64,000 bases of DNA from Myripristis murdjan (Eukaryota; Chordata; Actinopteri; Holocentriformes; Holocentridae), in the NCBI RefSeq assembly GCF_902150065.1, contig NC_043981.1, positions 11,351,501-11,415,500 of the forward strand, in the 5' to 3' direction. This document shows positions 52,701 through 63,288 of this stretch, piece by piece. A program made the translations under genes and the position numbers. Numbering within the stretch: the stretch's first letter is position 1; every line of letters begins with the position of its first letter. Under the pieces are notes generated by a model. That model did no database searches, was not told the DNA's origin, and saw only the letters and a program-made list of their open reading frames with translations.

Positions 52701-54532
52701 TGGATGCCACAATCGATCCATATTGCTTTCTTATCAGCTTTCTTGTCTCCAGTCAGCTGGAGAAAGAGATTTCAAAGATATTCACTAAGGGATAGTTGTT
52801 GATATATTTATAATTAGCCAACATAATGATATAGTGTCACATGATTACTAGACAGCGGTGGTACCTTCAGGACATAAAGTGGCCTTTGTTCAAAAGACTT
52901 GCCAATTAAGATGGTTTCAACTCTGTCAGGGTACGTCTGGGCAGTCAGGTTGATCCACTCATAGATCTACATTGGACACATTAAGTTTCCTTTAGCATGT
53001 TGCCCTTGGAAACACTAGAACAAAAGCAAATTCACTCATTCATCCATTTTCCCAGCTGCTCACTGGACTGAAGTGGAAAAACTGCTGTTGTACAGAGAAA
53101 GAAGGAATGTCCTTTTGTTTTTTGGACACAAAATTTGCATCCATTTACACTGGGCCATGCCTTTTCCAACATTTTTGTGTGCCTCCTCTCACCCTGGCAA
53201 AGTCTTGTCGAAGCATGTATACAACAAAATGACATTTGTAGTGTTAATTAGTGTTGAATTCTCAGAGGTAATTATTTGGAATTGACAAATGTTGACTGAC
53301 AGCCATTTGCATGTGTCTCTTGGAGCGAATGTCCAAAACTGTCGACAAGTTATACATTAACCCCAAAGGATGTGGACTGATAGAAACACTGGCACACATT
53401 CTCTGAATTAAAATTCAGCAATTTTGCTGTTAAAAAAGAAAAACTGCAAACGTCTTAACGCACCAGACGTGCGTCCATTCTGCTGTGTTAGTGGGAGCTA
53501 ACAGTACGAAACAAAGCTTCACACAAAGCTTTCTAGACGGTATCTCAAGAACAAAGATGTTTAAAGCGTTTAAACTGGAAACTGTGTAGTGTTTTAAGGG
53601 TTACTTTTCTTCTTACAAGATTAAATGAAATTAGGAAATGCTCTTGGTCCTAGATTGGAATAAAAAACAAAAAGGCTCTCATGGGAGACTGATCTTTGAT
53701 CTTTGCAGAACCCTGACGAGTGATAATAATCCACGTGATAATAATCCACGTAACTGCTGTTTGTGATCATGTGTGTAAACCGTACCTCTTCCAGAGGGTG
53801 ATACCTCTCATAGAAACTTGAGATGTTAACTGAGGTAGCAGAGGATTTCTGTGCCTCAATTAACTCCTTGGTGCGGTTGAACTCCTCCCTGAAACAAGAC
53901 CATAATTCGGGCTATTAACTAAGCTTTAAATGAGTATTTCACAGAAATAAATACATGCAACACTCAGAAATGACTGATCATGTATGTACTGGTTTGCTGT
54001 GCTGCTCTGCAGCAAATCCTCATCTTCTTCAGATGCGTTACCAAAGAAAACCCGCAGGATGACATCCTTCACTTGATAAAACTGCGGCGACCCAGGCAGC
54101 AATGATGCTAGCTGGGAGAATACAGACAAAACACAACTGAGGAGACACTTTGAAAACGATGAGGTTCACATCACACAGCCCCGGGTGAGATAGGAGGATA
54201 GGAGGGACTGAGGTGAAGAGCTTTACCTCATTTTGTTCCTTAAGACGAGCTATGTCCCTCAAGGTGTCCAGCTGCTCTCGTGTTGAGGGGGTGGCTGGGA
54301 GAACTGGATCGCTGAGAGGCACAGGAGTAAAGCAAAGCATCAGCTGAGACTTCTTGGTGCTGTGAGCTGATCACACCAGCTGTGAAACAATCAAGTGTCT
54401 CCACATGATTGATTCAAACCTTGATTCCTGCAGGATACGTGGCAGTGTAACTTACTGCGTTGATGCACACTCTCCTGCCTGGGGGAGACGGTACGAGATC
54501 GTCAAAAAAGCCCAAACTAGAAGGATCTTCAT
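49774..54532 (-). CDS. cpb2-like procarboxypeptidase paralogue with altered specificity and activation sites
   Basis: Second M14 procarboxypeptidase with the same 11-exon plan and phases as cpb2. Exons: 54456-54532, 54227-54311, 53990-54111, 53786-53888, 52865-52966, 52652-52756, 52434-52547, 51933-52035, 51516-51718, 51281-51365 and 49774-49973, giving 432 residues. Signal peptide [20 protein letters not shown]. Zinc ligands H182/E185 (HAREW) and the His of IHSYSQ, the R of RMWRK, VDLNRNF, the Tyr at 248 and the catalytic Glu in FELQD are all present. Two hallmarks differ: the 255-equivalent is Thr374 ([10 protein letters not shown]) and the activation Arg is replaced (V115-N116 in [12 protein letters not shown]). 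Exons 7-8 add five residues (M and HLPW) before NRMWRKNRS. It arose by duplication of a cpb2 ancestor; alg11 now separates the two. Intron 10 carries LINE and Tc1 debris. Confidence 0.9.
49995..50975 (-). mobile_element. Truncated non-LTR retrotransposon (LINE) with RT remnant
   Basis: On the minus strand, pieces of a reverse transcriptase are readable: VRQGGILSP near 50.93 kb, the catalytic box [12 protein letters not shown] near 50.8 kb, then [20 protein letters not shown]. These are followed in another frame by the connection region with [15 protein letters not shown] and [18 protein letters not shown] near 50.35-50.5 kb. At least one frame change separates the parts. The 5' end is missing. 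The 3' end near 49995 is a (TTA)n-type tail. It sits in intron 10 of the cpb2-like gene in the same orientation. The clade is not certain. Confidence 0.8.
50976..51214 (+). mobile_element. Tc1/mariner transposon 3' fragment
   Basis: The plus strand reads the end of a Tc1-type transposase: [20 protein letters not shown] followed by [12 protein letters not shown]. It then ends in 'ggcccaatacttttgtccatatagtg' at 51212, a common teleost Tc1-like terminal repeat, followed by TA. Only the last quarter of the element remains. It abuts the truncated LINE. Confidence 0.7.
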
Positions 54533-54849
54533 GTTTATGGTGGAGGATTTAGGGGAACATTGTCACAAGATAGTTACATCGATTAGATTATTGGTGTTTG
54601 TTTAGAAGTGCACTTTGTTCACAGAGCTCAGCGGTGGAAGTGCCGAGGTCACTCTTAAAAGCAGAATAGCATTAAATTTCTGAATGAATTACACACGGAC
54701 CTCCTATCGCCTGTTATTGCAGCTTCCTCCAAAATCTTCACCGTAGACCCAAGAGGATTTTGTGGCAACACATTATGAACCTCTTTCTTGCAGTGGCAGC
54801 ATGTTCACTGCTACAATTAATCACTGATTGTGAAAAAACAAAATAAAAA

Positions 54850-55238
54850 CACCGCAGCATGTCGTAAGTTTGCAAAAGACACCAACCAAACCCTCCTGAG
54901 AAGAACACACTCGGTCAGCAACCAGACTTTGTGTGCCGGCTGGACACACACCTCTACAACACACACTTCCCACTCTCATCACCTTAATTAAAGCAGCTGA
55001 CTCCAATTAGCTTTTGGAGAAGTCAATAGCACGGACGTTCACATACTTTTGCCTTTTTTGGGGTCATTTTCCTCAATAAATAAATGGATGAGTTTCATGT
55101 TTTTGTTGTCATTTGTTTCATTTGATTGTCTCGTTATCTAGTTTTAGTTTTGTGTGTGAAAATCTGACCACATTTTAGGTCATATTTATGCAGAAATAAG
55201 GAAATAAGGGATTCACAGACTTTCAGGCACCACTGTCG
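54850..55238. mobile_element. Tc1/mariner-type remnant between the cpb2-like gene and spp2
   Basis: 55030-55238 contains, in order, 'gttcacatacttttgcc', 'ggtcattttcctcaataaataaatg', 'gaaaatctgaccacatttt', 'ggtcatatttatgcagaaat' and 'ttcacagactttcaggcacc', ending 'actgt'. This is the well-known 3' end of a teleost mariner/Tc1-like repeat family. The left part (54850-55030, with 'gtaagtttgcaaaagac') may be a decayed internal segment. No transposase frame remains. Confidence 0.6.
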
Positions 55239-55494
55239 TGAAAAGTATGAATTCCTATCAGAGTGCACCTTTAAACTGGCACAGGATCCTAGGATCGATA
55301 GTGGAGGACAAAGGTTGGGAGCTGTTAGGAGCCACACACCGACCAGGGGAATGGGACGGTGAATTCTTTATTTATTTTTTGGTAGGGGCCATTGAGTTTG
55401 GGGGGTGGGGAAAGTGGTGTTCACACAGAGGCTGAACATATTTAGAGGGGCAGTGAGCGCACAGCCGAGGTACTTGAATTTGGTGCTAGTCAAA

Positions 55495-58145
55495 ATGAAG
55501 ACGTCCATCCTTCTCTTGGCCTTGCTGCAGGCTCTGGGCTGCTCAGGTGAGTGGCTCTCTGTTACACCCGCACATACAGGAGGTGACCGCCGCTGACTAA
55601 CCCTGTCCTCACCCGGGACGTTTGGCCCCGCAGGCTTACCGGCGCACAACGCTGAGCCGGCAGCTATCGAAGACAGGAGCCTGGGGGCGTCTTTGGCACA
55701 GGTCAACACCGTGTACGCCGTCAACAACCTCTACCGGGTGACTCGGGCCTCTCTGAAACGGGTGAGGTTATACACAGGATATGGCCTTCTTTTATTTTTA
55801 CCTCTTATACAATGTCTGTTCAGAGAAATAGGATCAAAATCAACAAAGAAAATGCTTTTTAATACTCTAATTAGGCCAGAAGAGGGTGAATACATTCTGT
55901 CCAGCATGAGATTTAATTCAATTTTCTTTGTCAGGGTATAATCCTCTTTTGAGTACACTCACTTGTATGTAATATACCAAAATGATCACTATTGTGAAAA
56001 TGGATTCTTTGCCCTTTGGCCTGCACTGGACAAGATTATCACGGAGTTAAGATGCTTGAGAGAGAGTCGGGCCCCCAGCAGCATCTCAACATCAGTGCTG
56101 AGGTCATTTTTGAGGATTTGAGAGCCAAGCTGTTTTTTGGAAATTGACTTGAACTTGTTACTTTGCAGTTAATATAACACACATTCAGATTAGTGAATAG
56201 TGAAATGGCATATTTTCATTTCACGTCCTTTATTTCCATTCTTATGATGATTACTGGTAGTGGTGGAGGGAGTGATGGATAAATTATTATCACAACTATC
56301 CTGTGTGTCCCAGAAAGTACCCCTGGGTATGAACACCTACGACCTGATGATGGTGTTTGGCATTAAGGAGACAGACTGCCTGAAGACTTCGGGAGCAGAT
56401 CCTCAGACATGCGCCTTCAAATCTGGCTTCTTTGTGGTGAGATAATCAACCAAAAAGCATCGAAAAATGTGGAAAATAGTAATCCCAAACCAATTTTAGG
56501 GTTTGTTTAAGCCTCTCTGATGCCTGATGGAGAATAAAACCAGTGTCAGAAACGTGAGGGAAGAGTCTTTTTCTGCATTTACAGTTTAGCTAATAATACT
56601 ACCCTCTGTTCACTGTTTCAACTTAAAAGGAGTTAAAAAAAAAAAAGAAGAGAAATAATATCTATGCAGGTATCCACTGATGGATATCAACTTTATACAG
56701 CTGTATCGAGGGGTGATAGTAACTAATAACTCAGATTTTTGTGCGCTTGTACTTTTTAGTATTTCCACCACTGGTTGTATCCAAAACTGGCATGACATGA
56801 CAGATGTGGAATATTCCCAGAATCACCGTACGCTGCGGTGGCCATCTTGATTCTAGTGGAGACACATGTTGACAGACAGCTGCCCTCTGTTTACTTTGGC
56901 ACCAACACTGGATTTATTAGGACAGACTGTGACGGTCAAGTCAGGAGTGATGCAAGGGCATAGTGACGTAGGTGGACTATCAGTGGATCATTATGCAACT
57001 GTCACACCAGTGTACAACCTGAGAGTATTATAATAATGGTCAGAAGTCCTAATGAAATATTTGTGTGGTTATTAACTATTTAAAAAAAAAAAAAAATACA
57101 TACTTGAAGGAGCCTGTTTTTGCAAGGCTCTGGTTCCCTCACAGCTTCAGTAGTGCCGCTCTGGAAAGGAGATAAAGGTCATAATATTGTGATGCAATGG
57201 ATACAAATTTCTTCATAACAAATATGTTGCCCCAGAAAAAGCCTGTTTCAAGAACTTTGAAGGCTTGTGAAAAGTTTGAACACATCAAAAAGCATGAGAT
57301 TAGAAATGTTTTTTTTTTTTTTGCTGTTCATCTTCTCATGTGTGCCCGGCTCTCTCCACGCCTCTCTCCAGCCCTCCTCCACCTGCTCCAGTCGCGTGCG
57401 AGTGTCTGCTGACGCCATCCAGGTGATTTCTCTCAGGTGCGGCCATGACAGCGACTCCAGCTCAGACTCCAGCGAGGAGGTGAGGAAACCCACCAAGGGA
57501 GGGAGGGAGGGAGGGAGGGAGGGAGGGAGGAAGGCGAGGGAGAGGAAGAGTGGGAGACAGTAGTGGTAGAAGGAACGGAGGGGGACAGCAAGTCAAAATT
57601 GAATGAAAGAAGTGGGGAGCTGTTAAAAACATGAAAACATTCTTTTGCTTTTTATTTGCCAGTGCAATTCTCATTACTTTTTTCATTAAATATATAGATA
57701 TTTTCAGTTTTCAGCTATATTTATGGCTAAAATTTCTCTGAAGTGTGTCTTGTATTTGTATTTCTTACCATCTACACTTGTCAATGTCCAATCTTTGATT
57801 CTACACACACACAGATGTTTGCCAGCAGAGGGAGGCACCACTTCAATTTCCCATCATTTGTGAACAGAGGTGAGTGAGTGCACACTGATCGAAACGAGGT
57901 CCACGTCCGTTAAAAAATTAAGATGCAAGAACTCAATGAGCTTTACACTGGACTCAAATTCCTTAGCTGTGTATCTAGTTTGACGTTTAACACATCAACA
58001 TTATTGACCAGAGGCCTGATGAATTCTGACAGACCCGGCTCCCCCTGCACCCGAAACACCACCCGTCCAGCCCGACCGCCCCGCCCAGAGCCAGCCAGCG
58101 GGGGGCCGGCCCAGAGAAGACAATTTCAACAACTTCCTGGAGTGA
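55495..58145 (+). CDS. spp2: Secreted phosphoprotein 24 (SPP24/SPP2)
   Basis: Liver-made cystatin-fold protein carried with fetuin and deposited in bone; it binds BMP/TGF-beta family ligands. Six exons: 55495-55546, 55634-55761, 56314-56436, 57372-57479, 57815-57869 and 58033-58145, giving 192 residues (human 211). Signal peptide MKTSILLLALLQALGCS. Cystatin-like region with VNNLYRVTRASLKR and GIKETDCLKTSGADPQTCAF. A C106-x17-C124 loop (CSSRVRVSADAIQVISLRC) matches the BMP-binding TRH1 loop of the human protein in spacing and sequence. An acidic serine cluster DSDSSSDSSEE follows, suited to Fam20C-type phosphorylation, then the short conserved MFASRGRHHFNFPSF exon. For the last exon I chose the acceptor before 58033, which gives a Pro-rich tail ending EDNFNNFLE. 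An alternative acceptor at 58014 gives a different basic tail. Confidence 0.85.
57498..57533. repeat. (GGGA)n tandem repeat in spp2 intron 4
   Basis: About eight to nine GGGA units lie 20 bases after the exon 4 donor, on the sense strand. Confidence 0.9.
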
Positions 58146-58353
58146 AGAAGAAAATGAGGCCTTTAGCTGCTGATCAGAGGGAAAACATAAATAAAAAAAT
58201 AATAATAAAAAAAGGTTTGCACAGTATAACCACTTTGTGTTTTATTCCCCCCAAAACTTTTAAAGCTGGTGTGTGTGAGACTTTTGACGGTTTTAGGGTT
58301 GAAGGTTCCACAGATTTATATGACTAAAATGGTGTAATCACAATACTTCCTAA

Positions 58354-58359
58354 AATAAA
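58354..58359 (+). promoter_or_regulatory. spp2: spp2 polyadenylation signal
   Basis: AATAAA about 210 bases after the chosen stop codon. Confidence 0.7.
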
Positions 58360-58379
58360 GTTTCCTTTTCAATGACATA

Positions 58380-60245
58380 ATATAATTTGGGATTCTTCTT
58401 CTTTCTTCGTGCAAGACCGAGGTCCACTGGCTGAATGCCATTTTCCCCTTACATCAGTATACTTGTGATGCCCATGGTGACGAAATGAATTACAGCGGTC
58501 CACATAAAGTGAATTACATGAAACTTTCCATCTACGCCCACAAAAAAAAAAAAAAAAAAGCGAAAACAAAAAGAGGACACGGACACATGTTGAGGTCTGG
58601 TTTGAACATTTATATTGTGATTTTTCTGTTTATATGCAAGAGGACACATTTACTCTGTATCTCCACATGTTTTTCTTCATGTCATTTGGCCTCCACATGT
58701 TCAGAGTCAGCACATCAATAACTTACATACTGCACTGTAGCAAACATCCCGTGAAGGACAATGATATTCAGTTATATGAAAAGGTACACTGCCTTCAAGT
58801 GGCAAACAAAGCACTGTGGGTAAGTAGGATAACAGGATAACATGTTAAACAGGCCTTATACAGAACCACTTATTACAATTGAGGTTTTCTTTACGAGATC
58901 ATTCAACCTGTTGATATAATGGTCTCTGTTGAGGTCTATTGTTTCAACCTCTTTCAAAGCACACTGGCAGTGGGACTTGACCTTTTAGCCCTGAAGCTAC
59001 CGTTGCCATACTATAGCTATTTTAAGACCAGTGTTAATGGTCCGTGATTATAAATGATATGTCATCCTGACACATGAGGCCATGTTGAGAATGAGATAGA
59101 TCACAGTTCTTCAAAAGGACAGCACTAGCACCCTAAAAATGAAGGCATTGCTGCAATAAACATGATAAAACATCCATGATCCACTCTAGGGGTGCAAAAT
59201 CAAGACTTGAGCTCAGTCCCTCTGTGCTAAGGGCCGAGACAGTAATGGCACCATGAAGAAACAAGATACGATAGACACACAAAGTTGAAAGCAACATTCA
59301 GTCTAATGCCAGTCAGACGATTGGGGCTTTTCGCTAGATCCCTCCAGCCTTTCAGTTATCGACTACATCATTTAATGCTCTGTACATGAACGAGACAAAT
59401 GTGTCTTTTTCGATGAGGGGGGGGTCACACCTTGTGGGGACAGAATGAGCACACTGCACACGGGCGTAGTATCCGATCTGTACATTCTACTTCCTGGGTT
59501 GTGACATCATGTGACGTTTGAAGGCGGCGGGGACTGACGAGGGAGCAGCAGCTGAAACTGTACAGATACAAACTAAAAGATCAGGTCCAAGATCAAGCCA
59601 ACACACAGGGAACACACACGCCACCAACTCACACGGCCCACTAACACACACCATCACAGGCCTCCCCACAAGTTTTAGAAGTTCATTATAGGCCACATTT
59701 ATTTTCTTTGCGTTGAATTAAAAAAAAAAAAAAGTAATTTGTTCCAGTTGCACAGACCTGACTCGACTGAGTCTTTGGAAGAATCTCCTTTTGCTTTGAC
59801 ATCTGTGCAAATCTGTGAATAAGGCTTCCTTCTGATTCATATTTGACATGTAACCCAGTGGAGAGAAAGTCGAGGAATGCTTGAGAAGCAAAAAGTAACG
59901 GATTTAAGAAGATTTTTTTTTTTTTTTTAGCTTTTTCAAGTTGCTGAATCATTGCCTGCATGTGCGTCAATTCGAAACGATTTCAAACTCTTTCCCAGTA
60001 CATTCCATTGTGCCCGAACATTTTTGTGTTCCTCTCTAGCCTTTATTGACCAGGTATTAAAAGACAGAATTATAAAAAAAAAAAAAAAAGAAAATCCTTT
60101 CATTTATCGATCATTAAATAATTTCATATAAAAGCAAAACTAACAATCCCTGTTCCACAAAGGCCTTCCTAAACATTTACTACTTCACACCTATAATAAT
60201 CATACATACATGCACAAACACAATGCATGTGTGCATACTCACTCT

Positions 60246-60280
<35 letters not shown>

Positions 60281-60760
60281 GTTCGCACACAACAGAAGAG
60301 CTTCATGTTTTACAGCTTGTTTTTACAGGAGGTCCATGCAGTACCAAAGCAGAAAGATCCTGATGAGTTCTTTTGTTGTTTTTTTTTTTGTCTCCAATAC
60401 GTGGCACAAACTTATGGCAAAGAAGCAGATACATGGATTGGCTCAGACCTGGATCCAGTAATATTTGCACAATTCTGTTAAGTATTCATTTTAATCTGCG
60501 TGAAGCACCAGACTGGTGGGGTTTGCCGCACGGGGCAATACAAAGATTGCCAGAAAGCTTTAGACAAATACAGGAAAGTATTTGGCTGCAATTCTGGATA
60601 CTTTGGGTACTTTTCTGTGGAATTTAACTACTTCAGTCTGAACTGTTTCAATGCTGTAAAACCACCAATCCAGGACTCCAAGAAGGTTAAAACAACTGCT
60701 ATCATTTTTTGCAAACACTATTTGACCTTGGTCTGATTTGGCTTTCAGTATATACACAGT
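58380..60760. other. Interval between spp2 and raph1; probable raph1 3' UTR in part
   Basis: No gene recognised. Contains A/T-runs (58540, 59720, 59920, 60075), a CT run at 60249-60278 and several possible AATAAA sites on the minus strand (for example near 59697 and 60040), consistent with a long raph1 3' UTR with alternative ends. Confidence 0.35.
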
Positions 60761-60763
60761 CTA

Positions 60764-60769
60764 TTTATT
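60764..60769 (-). promoter_or_regulatory. raph1: Possible proximal raph1 polyadenylation signal
   Basis: AATAAA on the gene strand 107 bases after the raph1 stop. More distal signals may be used. Confidence 0.4.
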
Positions 60770-60875
60770 ATCATCGTGACCCTCGGAGGGCAGAGTGAAG
60801 TCAGCGTCTCTCCTGTCTCACAAATGGATTTTCACTTCGGTATCCATCCGTCTTCTGTGTCCTGGTCTCCTGAAC

Positions 60876-63248
60876 TCAACACTCTCCGGTAAGTTTGGTG
60901 TTGTCCCCACGTTTGGGTGGCGCGGGCGGGGGTCCTCGCCTTAGCGTTGCATAGCCTGAGATGTTCCCGGACATGTAGCCCCCGTTCCCCCCGTTGCCCT
61001 GCTTCTCCTGGTCCAGGAGCAGCTCAGGGGGCGGGGGAGGCAGCGCCATGTCGTCCATGGTGCCGGCAGGGTCCAGCTTGCCTGAGAGGCGAGAGGCGTT
61101 GAGCGAGCCCTGGCGGCCCACGGACTTGCGCTTCAGAGTCCGGTTGAGGTCCTCCAGGAAGTTGGGCTGGCCTGAGCTGCCCTTTGGGGAGGTGGGTGGA
61201 GGGAGCTGGGGCGGCGGAGAGAGTGGGGGGGGCTCCGGGGTAGTGTTATTACGCCGAACAAGCGTGGGAGGTGGAGTCTTCTTCAGTGAGCCCTTTCCCC
61301 AGGTGGGGTTGCTGACGAGGGAGACAGGCGGAGGGGGAGGGGGAGCCTGTGGCTGGGGGTTGACCACGGCCACTTTGGGGGCTCCGCTGTGGGCGTCACC
61401 GCCAGGGAGCGGTGGAGGGGGCAAAAGCTCAGAGGCTGGTGGGGGAGGAGGGAAGTAGGCGCACTCAGGTGGCGGGGATGGGAAGTCGCCACTGGACTGC
61501 CGGGCCTGGCCCACTTTTGCCTGGAGAGCCAACGGCAGGTTGGCTAGGTTGAGCTTGCCTGGTTTGGGGGGAGCAGGGGGTCCAGCTGGGGGGTCCTTGG
61601 AGGGGGATCCAGTGGAGGAGGAGGCAGGACAGGAGGAGGAAGAAGGCGTGTTGTTCTGTGGGGCAAACTTGCTGAGTAGGTTCCTCCTGGACTCCTGGTA
61701 GGAAGCTGAGGAGTCGGACTTGATGCTGGAGTTCCTCTGCGGGGTGGGAGGAGGTTTCTTCATTCCAAAACAGGAGGGGCCGGTGGGGGACTTCTTCAAG
61801 GGGGAACCCAGGCCTCCAGGGGGAAGAGGGGGAGGAGGTGGGGTGGGGCCCGTGACGGGGGCGGGAGGAGGTGGGGGAGGTGGAGGAGGAGCAGGGAAGC
61901 CTGTGTTGGTCTCTGGAGGTGGAGGAGGTGGGAAGTCTGAAGACTGCGACTGCTGGCCACCACCTGGCTGCCATTTTGGTTTGGCCTTCACTGCAGGTGG
62001 GGAGAGGGGCGCTTTGGGGCTCTCAGCGTGACTGGCTGCTTGGGACGAGGCGCCTGGGAACTGGCTGGCTATCTGCTTGACTAAGGAGGTGGCAGGAGGG
62101 GCTCCGGTGGAAATGGGCGGTGGCTTGGACAGGCTGTGCTGTTTGGGCAGCGTGGGAGGAGGCGGGCCAGAGGCGTGGCCTGTCTGAAGGCTGAACTGCT
62201 TCTTCAGGGGAGCAGGTGGAGGAGGGGGAGGGGGTGGTGGCGGGGCTGGGCCACCCAAAGCACCAGGAGGTGGCGCGGGAGGGAATGGTGAGACAGGTGA
62301 CACGGGCTTGGGGGCTGTCTGAGGGAGGAAGCCCGGCGTGAAGGTTTTGGGTGGGGCTGGCGGGGGTGTAGGAGGAGGAGGGAACTGGGCCGGCACTGGG
62401 AACTGCTGCGGGGGAGGTGGAGGTGGTGGGGGTGGCGGAGGGGGAGGAGGTGGGGGCGGTGGAGCCGGAGCAGGTGGTGGGGACTCCTCAAGGTATCCGT
62501 TTGGAGAGAGGAGCTCCCGCGGTGGGCTGGGGAACCTCTCCTTTAGCGCCTGCTTCAGCCCGTTGTGGCACACAGGTTGGCACACACCGGGCATGGGAGC
62601 TGGTGGTGGTGGAGGAGGAGGAGGAGGGGGAGGAAACGCAACTCCATTGGCTTGTGGAGGAGGTGGAGCTGGAGGGGTGAAGGCCATCGGGGAAGCCGGG
62701 CTAGGAGGGCCCAGCTTTAGCACAGCCATGGCCGACCCGGGGGTGGGCATTGAAGGTGGTGGAGGAGGAGGAGGAGGAGGCGGAGGTGGGACGTTAGCTG
62801 CAGGTGGGATGTGATTGACCTGGGGCTTGACCTGGGGCTTGACAGACACTTGCGCTGCTGGAGGTACCGGCCCCGGGGGCAGGACCTGCTGGGCCCCGGC
62901 GTGGAGGTGATTGGGCAACCTGTGGTGGTTAGCAGCCTGGGACGCCTTCTGGTTCTGGAACCTGGTGATTGTGCTGTACTTGTACATGGTGGGAGCTGGA
63001 GAGTGGTGCGACACGCTCTGGACTGGGGGCGGGGGAGGCGGAGGCGGAGGGGGAGGAGGAGGGGGAGGCTGCTGCTGCTGTTGCTGTAGTTGTAGTTGCT
63101 GCTGTAGTTGTTGTTGTTGTAGTTGTAGTTGCTGTTGTAATTGTTGTTGTTGTAGTTGTTGTTGTAATTGTTGTTGTTGTAGTTGCTGTTGTAGTTGTTG
63201 TTGTTGTAGTTGCTGTAGTTGTTGTTGTTGTTGTAGTTGCTGTTGTAG

Positions 63249-63288
<40 letters not shown>

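Noticed and set aside
57923-58327. The full long open frame as the spp2 C-terminus
   Set aside because: A nearer acceptor gives a compact ending in another frame that fits the protein family better; the long frame is noted only as an alternative.
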